Part shown: positions 6,392 to 15,100 of the stretch, piece by piece
Layout: each line of letters opens with the position of its first letter
How positions within the stretch are numbered: the first letter of the stretch is position 1
Assembly: GCA_900540985.1 (NCBI GenBank)
Contig: UQIC01000037.1
Location: forward strand, 1-20,887
Length of the DNA: 20,887 bases
Direction: 5' to 3'
DNA from: an uncultured Collinsella sp.
Lineage (GTDB): Bacteria; Actinomycetota; Coriobacteriia; Coriobacteriales; Coriobacteriaceae
The notes under the pieces: generated by a model
Database searches by the model: none
Told to the model about the DNA's origin: nothing
Seen by the model: the letters and a program-made list of their open reading frames with translations, nothing else
Position numbers and translations under genes: made by a program

Positions 6392-7285
6392 ATGTCTACC
6401 GTCACTACCATCAAGCGCGGCGGCCTCACTGCGGCCATCGATTCCATGGGTGCCCAGCTCACGAGCCTTGCCCTCAACGGCAACGAGTATCTGTGGCAGG
6501 GCGATCCCGCCTTTTGGGGCAAGCACGCGCCCATCCTGTTCCCCATTGTGGGTTCGCTGCGCAACAACACGGCGACGTCTGCGGCTGGCACTTGCGAGAT
6601 GCCGCGCCACGGCCTCGCACGCATCGTCGAGCACAAGCTGGTCGAGGTTTCGGAGGACGGCTCCTCGGTAACGTACGAGATCACCGACACGCCCGAGTCG
6701 CTCAAGGCCTTTCCGTTCCACTTTAAGCTCAACATGACCTATGCCCTGACCGGCGACGCCACCCTCACGCAGACCTTTGCCGTCACCAACACCGGCGACG
6801 TGGACCTGCCGTTCTCGGTGGGCGGCCACCCCGCGTTTAACGTACCGGCTCCCGGTGCCGAGGACGAGGCATTCGAGGATTACGAGCTGGCATTTACCGA
6901 GGCTTGGACCAACGAGGCCCCCATCATCACGCCCGATGGCCTCATGACGTTCGAGGGCAGCTACAAGGCTCCCGATAACTCGGACGTGCTACCCATTACG
7001 CACCGCAGCTTCGATAACGACGCCATCATGTTCACCGATACCCCGGGCTCCACGCTCACGCTGCGCGGCCGCAAGTCGGGCCACGGCGTCAAGATCGACT
7101 TTGAGGGCTTTAAGTATATTGGCGTGTGGTCTGCCGCCAACGACGCTCCGTTTGTGGCGCTCGAGCCCTGGACCGGTCACACCACCATGGACACCGAGGA
7201 CGACGTCTTTGAGCACAAGGTCAACACCATTACGCTGGCGCCGGGCGCTACCGATAAACGTAGCTTTAGCGTCACCTTGTTCTAG
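6392..7285 (+). CDS. Aldose 1-epimerase family protein (LacX/YeaD-like)
   Basis: The 297-residue protein has the galactose-mutarotase fold marks: a HAPILFPIVGSLRN stretch typical of LacX-like members, MPRHGLAR with His73, VGGHPAFNVP with His146, and VALEPWTGH with Glu258, the expected catalytic His/Glu set. It probably interconverts alpha and beta anomers of a hexose or hexose phosphate in the cytoplasm; LacX-like proteins often differ in substrate from true galactose mutarotase. There is no signal peptide. The ATG at 6392 is preceded by GGAGGAAG, an excellent ribosome binding site; an ATG at 6368 in frame has none. No sugar pathway genes adjoin it, so it is likely monocistronic; it is followed by a hairpin and a structured repeat. 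Confidence 0.88.
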   Translation: MSTVTTIKRGGLTAAIDSMGAQLTSLALNGNEYLWQGDPAFWGKHAPILFPIVGSLRNNTATSAAGTCEMPRHGLARIVEHKLVEVSEDGSSVTYEITDTPESLKAFPFHFKLNMTYALTGDATLTQTFAVTNTGDVDLPFSVGGHPAFNVPAPGAEDEAFEDYELAFTEAWTNEAPIITPDGLMTFEGSYKAPDNSDVLPITHRSFDNDAIMFTDTPGSTLTLRGRKSGHGVKIDFEGFKYIGVWSAANDAPFVALEPWTGHTTMDTEDDVFEHKVNTITLAPGATDKRSFSVTLF

Positions 7286-7290
7286 AGGTT

Positions 7291-7312
7291 CCGCCGTTCT
7301 AACGAACGGCGG
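7291..7312 (+). terminator. Stop-proximal hairpin of the epimerase gene (first hairpin of repeat copy 2)
   Basis: CCGCCGTTC-TAAC-GAACGGCGG is a perfect 9-bp stem with a 4-nt loop, 6 nt after the stop codon. No U-tract follows. It has the same position and layout as the hairpin after prfA (20801-20828), with compensatory changes between them, and the large repeat follows at once. Confidence 0.7.
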
Positions 7313-7317
7313 ACCGG

Positions 7318-7455
7318 TCGACGCTGCGCGCCACCCAGAGCGACAATTTGTCATTCAAAAGGCATGGCATGACCAGAAGGTCTATGCCGTGCCTTTTTCA
7401 TGCCAACTTGTTCGCTCTGGGCGGCGCTCGCTGGCATTGCCAAAACATCGACGCT
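7318..7455. repeat. Large structured intergenic repeat, copy 2 (complete)
   Basis: The element runs from TCGACGCT (7318-7325) to a second TCGACGCT (7448-7455). Between them the sequence folds back on itself: CCACCCAGAGCGACAA pairs with the TTGTTCGCTCTGGGCGG region, AAAAGGC-A-TGGCAT pairs with ATGCCGTGCCTTTT, and the tip is GACC-AGAA-GGTC at 7371-7382. The inner stem followed by GCCTTTTT resembles an intrinsic terminator inside a longer hairpin. Copies lie at 1-117 and 20832-20887. Confidence 0.85.
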
Positions 7456-7565
7456 CCCAATGACTACCGTGTGTCTATTAATTTTTCGAGCTTGTGCTGC
7501 GCTGCTGGTCGCTGGCGTATATCCTGTTAAGTCGTCAGCATACGATTCAACAGGGAAGGCAGATT

Positions 7566-8492
7566 ATGCATTCTCCCCAACAGTGCGATGCGCAGACCCA
7601 GCCGGTATGCAGCCGTCGCATCTTTTTGGGTAGCGCTCTCGCTGCGAGCGCTTCTGTCGTCGCCGGCGCACTTGCCGGTTGCCAGCGCCCCTCCACGCTG
7701 GAAGTAGTTCAGCCCACGACGGACGGCGGTCGCGACGACCTGTCCGATTCCGTTATCGGCAAGGACAAGATCCGCATTGGCATGGAGGCGGCCTACGCCC
7801 CGTACAACTGGCAGGTTTCCGAAGCCAGTGAGTACACCATCCCCATCGACAACGTGCAGGGCGCCTATGCCGATGGCTACGACGTACAGATCGCCAAGAT
7901 CGTCTGCAAGGCCCTCGGTGGCGAGCCCGTTGCCGTCAAGCAGAGCTTCTCGGGCCTTATCGATTCGCTCAACAACGGCCAGATCGACCTCATCATCGCC
8001 GGCATGAGCGCCACGCCCGAGCGCGAGGAGTCTGTCGGCTTTTCCGACCCGTACTTCATTGGCTACTTTGGCCTGTTCGTAAAAGAGGGCTCTCCCTACC
8101 AAAACGCCACCAAGCTTAGCGACTTTAGCGGTGCCACGGTACTCGGCCAAAAGGACACCATGCTCGACACCGTCATCGACGAGATCCCGGGCGTTGTGCA
8201 CAAGAACCCGGTCGACTCCGTCCCCACGGTGTTCTCGAACCTGCTGCAGGGCACGTGCGACGCCGTGACCTACAACACCGAGAACGAGAAGGGCTATATG
8301 GCCCAAAATCCGGGCATTGTCCCTATTCATTTTGCCGAGGGCGAGGGCTTTAAGCAGGAGGTCGCGGCAAATGTCGGTTGCCGCAAGGGCTCGGACAAAC
8401 TGCTTAAGCTCATCGACAAGACACTCAAGGGCATTAGCCAGGAGGAGCGCGACCAGATGTGGGACGCGTGCCTCGATCGTCAGCCGGCATAG
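7566..8492 (+). CDS. Polar amino acid ABC transporter, substrate-binding lipoprotein
   Basis: The 308-residue protein is the extracytoplasmic binding component of an uptake system for a polar amino acid. The N-terminus has a twin-arginine-like signal SRRIFL (16-21), a hydrophobic stretch and a lipobox LAGC ending at Cys39, so it is probably exported (perhaps by Tat) and lipid-anchored. The mature part fits the SBP_bac_3 family: KIRIGMEAAYAPYNW at the start of lobe 1, GYDVQIAKIVCKALGG, then GLIDSLNNGQIDLIIAGMSATPEREESVGFSDPYF. Residues around YNWQ...DNVQGAYADGYDV include an insertion relative to short family members. AGGGAAGG lies before the ATG at 7566; a frame extension to 7494 is unlikely. 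The permease gene begins 9 bp after the stop. The amino acid bound (for example Gln, His, cystine) is not determinable from sequence. Confidence 0.9.
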   Translation: MHSPQQCDAQTQPVCSRRIFLGSALAASASVVAGALAGCQRPSTLEVVQPTTDGGRDDLSDSVIGKDKIRIGMEAAYAPYNWQVSEASEYTIPIDNVQGAYADGYDVQIAKIVCKALGGEPVAVKQSFSGLIDSLNNGQIDLIIAGMSATPEREESVGFSDPYFIGYFGLFVKEGSPYQNATKLSDFSGATVLGQKDTMLDTVIDEIPGVVHKNPVDSVPTVFSNLLQGTCDAVTYNTENEKGYMAQNPGIVPIHFAEGEGFKQEVAANVGCRKGSDKLLKLIDKTLKGISQEERDQMWDACLDRQPA

Positions 8493-8501
8493 GGAGGCAG
8501 C

Positions 8502-9650
8502 ATGAAAACCATCAATCGTCTGGCCTCCTTTATCAAGGCCGACCATCGTTATGTGTACCTGGGCACGAGCGTCATCGCGGCGCTCGGTCTGGTGTTTAGC
8601 CAGCGCAACCCCACGCCGCTGAGCTTCTTGGCCCCCACGGGCGTGTTCCAAGACTGCCTTTGGGCGATTCTTTGGGCCTGGCTCGTCGTGTCGGCGGCGG
8701 CGCTCGTCACCAAACTCATGCACTGGAGCGACTATCGCGAGGCGTCGCCGTTTGCTTCCGAGCGCTTCCGTCGCGGCGCGCGCCTGGGCAGCTACGTCGT
8801 GGTCGCCATCGCGGCAATCTTTTTCGTGGACCGCTGCGTCATGTCGTTTATCGACCTGGTGCAGGTGAGCATTGTCTCGGATTCCAACCCCAGCGACTTT
8901 TTGTCGAGCCTGGTCTACATGACCTATAAGAGCGAGGACTTCTTTATCCGCGGTATCGAGATCACCATCGCGCTTGCCACCTTCGGCACCGTTATTGCCT
9001 TCTTCCTGGCGCTGCTCTTTGTGTTCCTGCGTATTCAGACCTTCGATCGCGTAGACAACGACCTGGTGCGCTTCTTTAAGAGCATCGGCCGCGGCTTTGC
9101 GGCCGTCTACTCCACCATCGTGCGCGGCACGCCCATGATGGTCCAGGGTCTGCTCATCTATTACGCGGGCTTCACCGTTTTGCGCGGCATGGGCTTCGAG
9201 ACCGCCCAGGCCAACCAGATCTGGAGCACCTTCACCGCTGGCCTCGTCACCATCTCGCTCAACTCCACCGCCTACATGATGGAGGTCCTGCGCGGCGGCA
9301 TCGAGTCCATCGATTCCGGCCAGGCCGAGGCGGCGCGCTCGCTGGGCCTGTCGCAGTGGCAGGCTATGCGCAAGGTCGTGTTCCCCCAGGGCATTAAAAA
9401 CGCGATTCCGGCGCTCACCAACGAGCTCATCATCAACATCAAGGATTCGTCGGTGCTTTCGGTTATCGGCGTGTTCGACCTCATGTACGCCACCACCACC
9501 GTCGCTGGCGTGTACTACCGCCAGATGGAGGTCTACTGCGTGGCGCTCGTGGTCTACCTGATCCTGACGCTCGTGGCGAGCCGCCTGCTCGAGGCCTTTG
9601 GCAAAAAGCTCGGCGCCGAGGCCCCGGCAACGCTGCCCAGCTCCAACTAG
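8502..9650 (+). CDS. Polar amino acid ABC transporter, permease with N-terminal membrane extension
   Basis: The 382-residue integral membrane protein forms the channel of the uptake system. The C-terminal 240 residues are the standard HisM/GlnP domain: TYKSEDFFIRGIEITIALATFG, RGTPMMVQGLLIYY, and the EAA loop EAARSLGLSQWQAMRKVVFP (from about 276) that contacts the ATPase, followed by PALTNELI and KDSSVLSVIG. Typical members have about 220 residues; here about 140 extra N-terminal residues add roughly three hydrophobic segments (about 17-32, 52-73 and 95-120). GGGAGG precedes the ATG. It lies between the lipoprotein and ATPase genes with gaps of 9 and 22 bp, in one operon. Confidence 0.9.
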   Translation: MKTINRLASFIKADHRYVYLGTSVIAALGLVFSQRNPTPLSFLAPTGVFQDCLWAILWAWLVVSAAALVTKLMHWSDYREASPFASERFRRGARLGSYVVVAIAAIFFVDRCVMSFIDLVQVSIVSDSNPSDFLSSLVYMTYKSEDFFIRGIEITIALATFGTVIAFFLALLFVFLRIQTFDRVDNDLVRFFKSIGRGFAAVYSTIVRGTPMMVQGLLIYYAGFTVLRGMGFETAQANQIWSTFTAGLVTISLNSTAYMMEVLRGGIESIDSGQAEAARSLGLSQWQAMRKVVFPQGIKNAIPALTNELIINIKDSSVLSVIGVFDLMYATTTVAGVYYRQMEVYCVALVVYLILTLVASRLLEAFGKKLGAEAPATLPSSN

Positions 9651-9672
9651 GCTCAAGACGAGGAGAATCATC

Positions 9673-10458
9673 ATGGCAGATACCGCCACTACCGGCACCG
9701 CGGCCGCCGCACAGACCAATGAGCTGCTCATCCGCGTCGAGGGCCTGCGCAAGAGCTTCGGCTCGCTCGAGGTGCTCAAGGGCATCGACCTGTCCGTTAA
9801 CCCCGGCGAGGTCGTCACCATTATCGGCGCCTCGGGCTCGGGCAAGTCGACCTTCCTGCGCTGCCTCAACCTGCTCGAGACCCCGGACGCGGGCCACATC
9901 TGGTTCCACGGTCAGGACCTCACGGCCGAACGCTGCAACATTAACAAGCTGCGCGAGGACATCGGTATGGTGTTCCAGGGCTTTAACCTGTTCAGCAACA
10001 TGGACGTGCTCGACAACTGCACGCTCGCGCCCGTCACGCTCAAAAAGATGAGCAAGGCCGAGGCTGAAAAAATTGCGATGGAGCATCTGACGAGCGTGGG
10101 GCTCGAGAAGTTCGCGCACGCCGCCGTGGGTCGCCTGTCCGGTGGTCAAAAACAGCGCGTGGCCATCGCGCGCGCCCTGTGCATGAATCCGCAGATCATG
10201 CTGTTCGACGAGCCGACCTCCGCACTCGACCCCGAGATCGTGGGCGAGGTGCTCGAGGTCATGCGCAAGCTCGCGGCCGACGGCATGACCATGGTGGTCG
10301 TCACACACGAGATGGCCTTTGCCCGCACGGTGTCCGACCGCGTGGTCTTTATGGACAAGGGCGTAGTGCTCGAGGATGCCGCGCCGGCCGAGCTCTTCGG
10401 CAACCCTAAACACCAACGTACCCGCGAGTTCCTCTCGCGTTATCTCGAGGACAAGTAA
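9673..10458 (+). CDS. Polar amino acid ABC transporter, ATP-binding protein (GlnQ/HisP type)
   Basis: The 261-residue cytoplasmic ATPase powers the uptake system. It shows Walker A GASGSGKST (52-60), the Q-loop in VFQGFNLFSNMDVLDN, signature LSGGQKQR (from 155), Walker B IMLFDEP with Asp179 and Glu180, the D-loop SALD and the H-loop VVTHE. FQGFNLF and the spacing of motifs are typical of the PAAT family (GlnQ, HisP, ArtP). The first 17 residues (Ala- and Thr-rich) are an extension before the fold. AGGAG sits 8 bases before the ATG at 9673. A terminator-like hairpin follows, closing the three-gene operon. Confidence 0.93.
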   Translation: MADTATTGTAAAAQTNELLIRVEGLRKSFGSLEVLKGIDLSVNPGEVVTIIGASGSGKSTFLRCLNLLETPDAGHIWFHGQDLTAERCNINKLREDIGMVFQGFNLFSNMDVLDNCTLAPVTLKKMSKAEAEKIAMEHLTSVGLEKFAHAAVGRLSGGQKQRVAIARALCMNPQIMLFDEPTSALDPEIVGEVLEVMRKLAADGMTMVVVTHEMAFARTVSDRVVFMDKGVVLEDAAPAELFGNPKHQRTREFLSRYLEDK

Positions 10459-10482
10459 CCGACCGCAAACGCTTATGTAGCA

Positions 10483-10509
10483 GGGCCGCTCCGGTGGGGC
10501 GGCCCTTGT
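10483..10509 (+). terminator. Probable intrinsic terminator of the ABC operon
   Basis: GGGCCGC (10483-10489) pairs with GCGGCCC (10499-10505), with possible extra C:G pairs in the loop, followed by TTGT. It lies 24 bp after the ATPase stop and before the peptidase gene. The U-tract is weak. Confidence 0.6.
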
Positions 10510-10530
10510 CGTCACAATCGAAAGGATGCC

Positions 10531-11958
10531 ATGGCCGAGGTTTGGCGCTTTTTTGCGCATGAGGATGATTTTGCCGATATAGACGAGGCTGGTGCGTGCG
10601 AGCGCCTGGGCCGTGTGCTGTCGTTTCCGACCATCTCGAGTATGGATGCCGAGGCGGTGGACTGGCAGCCGTTCGACGACCTGCGCGCGTATATGCAGCA
10701 GGCTTGGCCGCATGTATTTACGGCGGGTAAGGTCGAGCTCATCGATCATTCGTTGCTGGTGACGCTTTCCGGCTCCGACCCCGCACTCAAGCCCGTTGTG
10801 CTCATGGGTCACATGGACGTGGTCCCCGTGGTGCCGGGTACCGAGGACGACTGGACGCATGCCCCCTTTAGCGGACATGTGGACGACACCTACATTTGGG
10901 GTCGCGGCGCCATCGATATGAAAGACCAGGTCGCAGGCATTCTCGAGGCGGTTGAGTATGCGCTGGCGCACGGTTGGCAGCACGAGCGCACGCTGCTCCT
11001 GGCCTTTGGCCAGGACGAGGAAACCACGCAGTACGGCGCGGGGGCGATCGGTCGTGTGCTCGAGGAGCGTGGCATTGAGCTTGAGTACCTGATCGACGAG
11101 GGCGACTACCGTATTGTTTCGGCTGCCGAGTATGGCGCGGGCGAGGGCTGGCTTATGCATGCCGACCTCGCGGAGAAGGGCTATGCCGATATCATGCTCA
11201 AGACGAAGAGCGAGGGCGGGCATTCCTCCAACCCCTACGGTGGTACGTCGCTCGAAGTGCTCAGCCGCGCTATTGCCGCGATTTGCGATATCGAGTGGCC
11301 GGCGCGTGTGACCGATCTGCTTGCCGCGCAGCTCGTCGAGCTGGGGCTTTATACCGCAGACGAGATTGCTGCCAGCAAGGATGCCATCGTGCGCGACTGC
11401 CTTGCCAGCAAAAAGCTGTACCCGCTTGTGACCACCACCTGTGCGCCCACGCAAATCGAGGGCGGCAGTACCGGTGCCAACGTAATGCCGCAAGATATGT
11501 GGGTCAATATCAACTTCCGCATGCTCGAGGGTACGAGCGTGGCCGATGTCGTGGCCTGCTGCCGCGAGGCCGTTGCCACCGCTGGGCTCGCCGGCCGAGT
11601 CGAGGTCGAGCTGGGCCCCGGCAGCTCCGAGCCCTCGCCGTCCCCGCGCGTGGGCGGTCCGGGGCTCGAGGCCGTCCGCGCCATCGCCGCCCGCTATTTC
11701 CGTGATCCCAAGCCGACGGAGGAAAACGGATCGTCTGCGGTGGGCCAAGAGCCGATGAGCATCGTGCCCTCGACCGTGATTGGTGCAACCGATGCCGCCA
11801 ACTACCAGCGCATTTGCCACGAGTGCATCCGCTTCTCCGCCTTTGTGGTCGACGATGACGAATGCGACCGCGGCGTCCACGGCACCAACGAGCGCATCAC
11901 CCGTCGCGCCTACCTCCAAGGCATCCGCTTCCTCATCGCCCTGCTCCACACGCTCTAG
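10531..11958 (+). CDS. M20-family peptidase (CPS1/dipeptidase-like zinc hydrolase)
   Basis: The 475-residue cytoplasmic protein has the metal site of M20 peptidases: His94 and Asp96 in GHMDVVP, Asp129 in GRGAIDMKD bridging two zinc ions, and the Glu163-Glu164 pair in GQDEET, of which the first is the expected catalytic base. EGGHSSNPYGG contains the His at the dimer-domain border, and NVMPQDMWVNINFRMLEGT belongs to the dimerisation domain. The absence of a signal peptide fits an intracellular peptidase that cleaves dipeptides or Gly-X type peptides; the closest look is to CPS1-like carboxypeptidases. AAAGGA precedes the ATG at 10531. It is downstream of an amino-acid transporter but separated by a terminator, so co-regulation is possible but not shown. 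Its stop codon abuts half of a short palindromic repeat. Confidence 0.88.
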   Translation: MAEVWRFFAHEDDFADIDEAGACERLGRVLSFPTISSMDAEAVDWQPFDDLRAYMQQAWPHVFTAGKVELIDHSLLVTLSGSDPALKPVVLMGHMDVVPVVPGTEDDWTHAPFSGHVDDTYIWGRGAIDMKDQVAGILEAVEYALAHGWQHERTLLLAFGQDEETTQYGAGAIGRVLEERGIELEYLIDEGDYRIVSAAEYGAGEGWLMHADLAEKGYADIMLKTKSEGGHSSNPYGGTSLEVLSRAIAAICDIEWPARVTDLLAAQLVELGLYTADEIAASKDAIVRDCLASKKLYPLVTTTCAPTQIEGGSTGANVMPQDMWVNINFRMLEGTSVADVVACCREAVATAGLAGRVEVELGPGSSEPSPSPRVGGPGLEAVRAIAARYFRDPKPTEENGSSAVGQEPMSIVPSTVIGATDAANYQRICHECIRFSAFVVDDDECDRGVHGTNERITRRAYLQGIRFLIALLHTL

Positions 11959-11959
11959 C

Positions 11960-11977
11960 ATGCGACAAAGGGACTGA
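11960..11977. repeat. Left half of a short palindromic repeat, ending in ACTGA
   Basis: ATGCGACAAAGGGACTGA equals the left arm plus centre of the hairpin family, but the expected right arm CCCTTTGTCGCAT does not follow. That arm occurs 7.5 kb away at 19523-19535, preceded by the same ACTGA. Confidence 0.75.
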
Positions 11978-12144
11978 GCCGATTTCATCGGTAATGAGAC
12001 AAAAACTGTTATAGAGTAAGACTAAGATATCTTAAGAGACATATGCTGGGGTTGGTATTTCTTGAACGACTGCGGGCATGTGCCAGACTGCCTCGGCCCC
12101 CGGGGAGCGCCCGGGCAGGTCGCCGTGTGACTGGGGAGGAAATT
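11978..12144 (+). promoter_or_regulatory. Leader of the adhesin gene
   Basis: This AT-rich then GC-rich stretch holds a small hairpin CCGAT-TTC-ATCGG (11979-11991), TTTCATCGGTAATGA (11983-11997) that resembles the motif before the ATPase gene (TTTCATCGATAATCA at 1831), and the perfect palindrome TAAGATATCTTA (12023-12034). A GC-rich stem follows, with outer pairs CTGCC (12088-12092) and GGCAG (12114-12118). The ribosome binding site GGGGAGG lies at 12133-12139. I cannot place convincing -35 and -10 boxes. Confidence 0.45.
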
Positions 12145-15100
12145 ATGCAGGAGCTCAGAGAGACGACGTCTCTACTCGTGAATAATGTTATCGGGGGGGG
12201 TCCCAGCAGGGAACATCCTGGTAGACACCGGCCGCGCGAGCGGTGGTCCGTCATGTCTTATGGCCGTCGTCGCGGGCTGTGCCCGGTCTCGCCATATGCG
12301 ATTGTTCTGGCCCTCGCCGTCGCGCTGACGGTGGGTTTCTTCCTGCCGACCCGTGCGGAAGCAGCGTTTTCGGACCACACGGTCACGACGACTTCGCCCT
12401 CGGGGACGACGATCAACCTGTTTGATTACTGGGTGAATCCCGATGACCATCTGTCGGTTTCCGGCAACGGCGGCATCAACGCAAGCCACCGGTTCCAGTT
12501 TAACGATGGCCAGGGTGATGCACCGCTCAACCATTGGACGGGCAACACGAACCCGCAGCCCGGCATTGTCAGCAACACGCTTTCAGACGGCTACCCGCAG
12601 CTTTCCGGTACCTATGGCGGCGACTCCCTCCGCTATCTGTTCGATTCCTCTGCCCAGACCGGCAAGACGTCCCATTTTGGCGTGACGGGCCTCCTCAAGG
12701 TTCAGGACGGCTACTACGTCTATGACAGCTCCGAAAACTACGCAGCCTACAACGCTGACAAGAATGCCTTCGACGTCTATGACACCTGGGGCATTGACAG
12801 AGTGGGCGATTCGTCCCATCGGGGTCAGTTCTTCCCGTTCGATGCGGCAGACAAGGTGTTCAAGGAGGAAAGCGGCCGGCTCGTCCAAAATGGCATCACG
12901 GCAGACAACGCCGGTAACCACGTCAACCACCACTTCGGCCTCTCAATGTCCACGCGATTCGTGCAGCCCAACGGCGGCCTGACGAACGATAAGAAGGACA
13001 TGACCTTCGAGTTCGCCGGCGATGATGACGTCTGGGTGTTCATCGATGATGTCCTCGTGGGTGATATCGGCGGTATTCACAGCCGTGCGAGTCTGAGTAT
13101 CAACTTTCATACGGGCAACATTAAGGTGAACGACAAAAGCGACGGCACGCTGCTGAGCAAGTACCAGGCGGCGAAAAAGGGCACTTCGGGCTTCGACGGC
13201 AACACCTTCAAAGACGGCACCAACCACACCCTCAAGTTCTTCTACCTGGAGCGCGGCGCCACCGACTCCAACATGGAGCTCAAGTTCAACCTCGTGACGG
13301 TGCCCGAGTCCGACATCATCAAGTTCGACCAGGATGGCGGTCCGGTGGAGGGTGCTCAGTTCGCGCTGTACAAGACAGACGAGAACTTCACTGACACGAC
13401 CGCTAATCAAAATAACCTACTTGGCTCCGGCACCACGAACGCGAATGGACAACTGACGCTCACAAATGACGTGGACAACGGCGTTATCAACTTCGATGAC
13501 CTTTATAAAGAGTATCATTACCAGCACTACCTCCTGAAGGAAACAAAAGCGCCCAACGGTTACCGCTCGAGCCTCACGGCAACGGACGGTAACATGCAGC
13601 TCGAGTACGTGCCCGCAAGCGACAAGAAGGACGCGGGCGGCGTCATCATCAACCGCGGCGGTATGGACGCGGACAGCGTCGTGTGGAAGACCGGTGCGTT
13701 CGCCGCTGCGAAGGAGACCATCACCGCGCCGTCGACCGTGTACAAGGCAAATGATAACCTGACGAAGTCCGACAAGATCGACGACCTGGAGTCCGGCATA
13801 CTGTTCGCTGTGGTGCTCAAGCGCGATAAAAGCGCAAACGCAGATATCAAAGATCAGAACAATTGGTACGCCGTGTCGGGCGACCCATTGACGGGAGCGG
13901 GGTACACCCTCGCCGAGAAGTCGAGCAAGGCCGGCGCTATCGAGGCGGCGAAGAAGGACCTGCACGCCTTCACGCTCAACACGAGCGGCCAGTACCAGGT
14001 AGAGATTCAAAATCTGCCCGGTGACATCTCCAAGTACTACTACCTGCTGAGCGGTGATGCCCGCAAGGATGCCGAGTACACGGTGGCCATCTACTACACA
14101 GCGGCGAGCTCCATCGCCGAGGCGGATATGGACAACACGGTCCACGTGTTCAGCGATGACCTCCCCGACGGCAAGGAGAATTTCCGGCGGCAGTTCGCCA
14201 CGCGCCTGCTCGTCTCGAACATCCAGAATCGCCTGTTCGTGCAGAAGACCGATACCGCGGGTAAGCCCGTTGAGGGGGCGAAGTTCGGCCTGTACACGGC
14301 CGATCAGGTGACAACAGACGCAAACGGCAAGGTCGTGCTCAAGGGCGAGCAGACCCCCTACGACACCCTGACGACGGGGTCGGTCGGCAACCCGGTCTCG
14401 CTCGAAGGTGCGGGCATATTCCCGAATACGAGCAAGGAGCACAAGCCGCTTACGAAACGCACCTACTACCTGAAGGAAATCTCAGCGCCGAGCGGTTTCC
14501 TGCTCAACGACACGCTCACCAAAGTGATTGTGGACGATTACGGCGTCCATGCCGATGCCGGTACGCGCGATGACGGCGTTTCGACGTTTGTGGGCCCGGG
14601 CGCGCTGATGAAGAGCCTGGGCCAGTTTGGCGCAGAGGGCGACATCGACAACACGCTCACGTGGATCAAGGGTGTGCGGCAGACCTCGAATGGTGTGACC
14701 GATACTGACGGTAATCTGTCGTGGAGCAATGTCGATCCCGCCGGTGCCGGCGACACGGTGCACCTCAAGTACGGTGCCAACGGACGTGTCTACCAGTATG
14801 GGCCCACCGAGGAGGGCAAACCCTACCGCCTGGAGACCGAGACGGGCTGGATACGTATGGGTATCACCCAGGATAAGCCTGGTGTCGCTAATGCGAAGGG
14901 CGCCCGCGCCGATCTGGGCGACATGAACCTGAATGCCCTGTTCACGGGCGCCACCTGCGTGCGCGTGGCTAACAAGCGCGAGGCGAGCCTCGAGGTGACG
15001 AAGAAGGTTGACGTGCCCGATGGACTGACGGGCAATAAGGATGCGGAGTTCACCTTCAAGTTCACCGTGCCCAAGGGGAAGACGTATAAGGCTGCAGTCT

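Noticed and set aside
7460..7565. Promoter boxes upstream of the ABC operon
   Set aside because: TATATC near 7519 resembles a -10 box, but no -35 with acceptable spacing is visible, so I did not list it.
11707..11735. Similarity of GGAGGAAAACG in the peptidase gene to the same string near 174
   Set aside because: The shared stretch is short and its flanks diverge; coincidence is likely.
7527..11988. Two minus-strand open frames of about 800 codons across the ABC operon and peptidase genes
   Set aside because: They overlap four genes with full sets of catalytic motifs and encode His/Asp/Arg-rich nonsense; high GC produces such antisense frames.
12043..12144. Earlier in-frame ATG for the adhesin at 12043
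   Set aside because: The extra 34 residues are Arg/Pro-rich, coincide with a GC-rich stem, and lack a good ribosome binding site, whereas 12145 has GGGGAGG at proper spacing.
12061..12144. A riboswitch in the adhesin leader
   Set aside because: The GC-rich stem does not match any ligand-binding core I know, such as c-di-GMP or preQ1.
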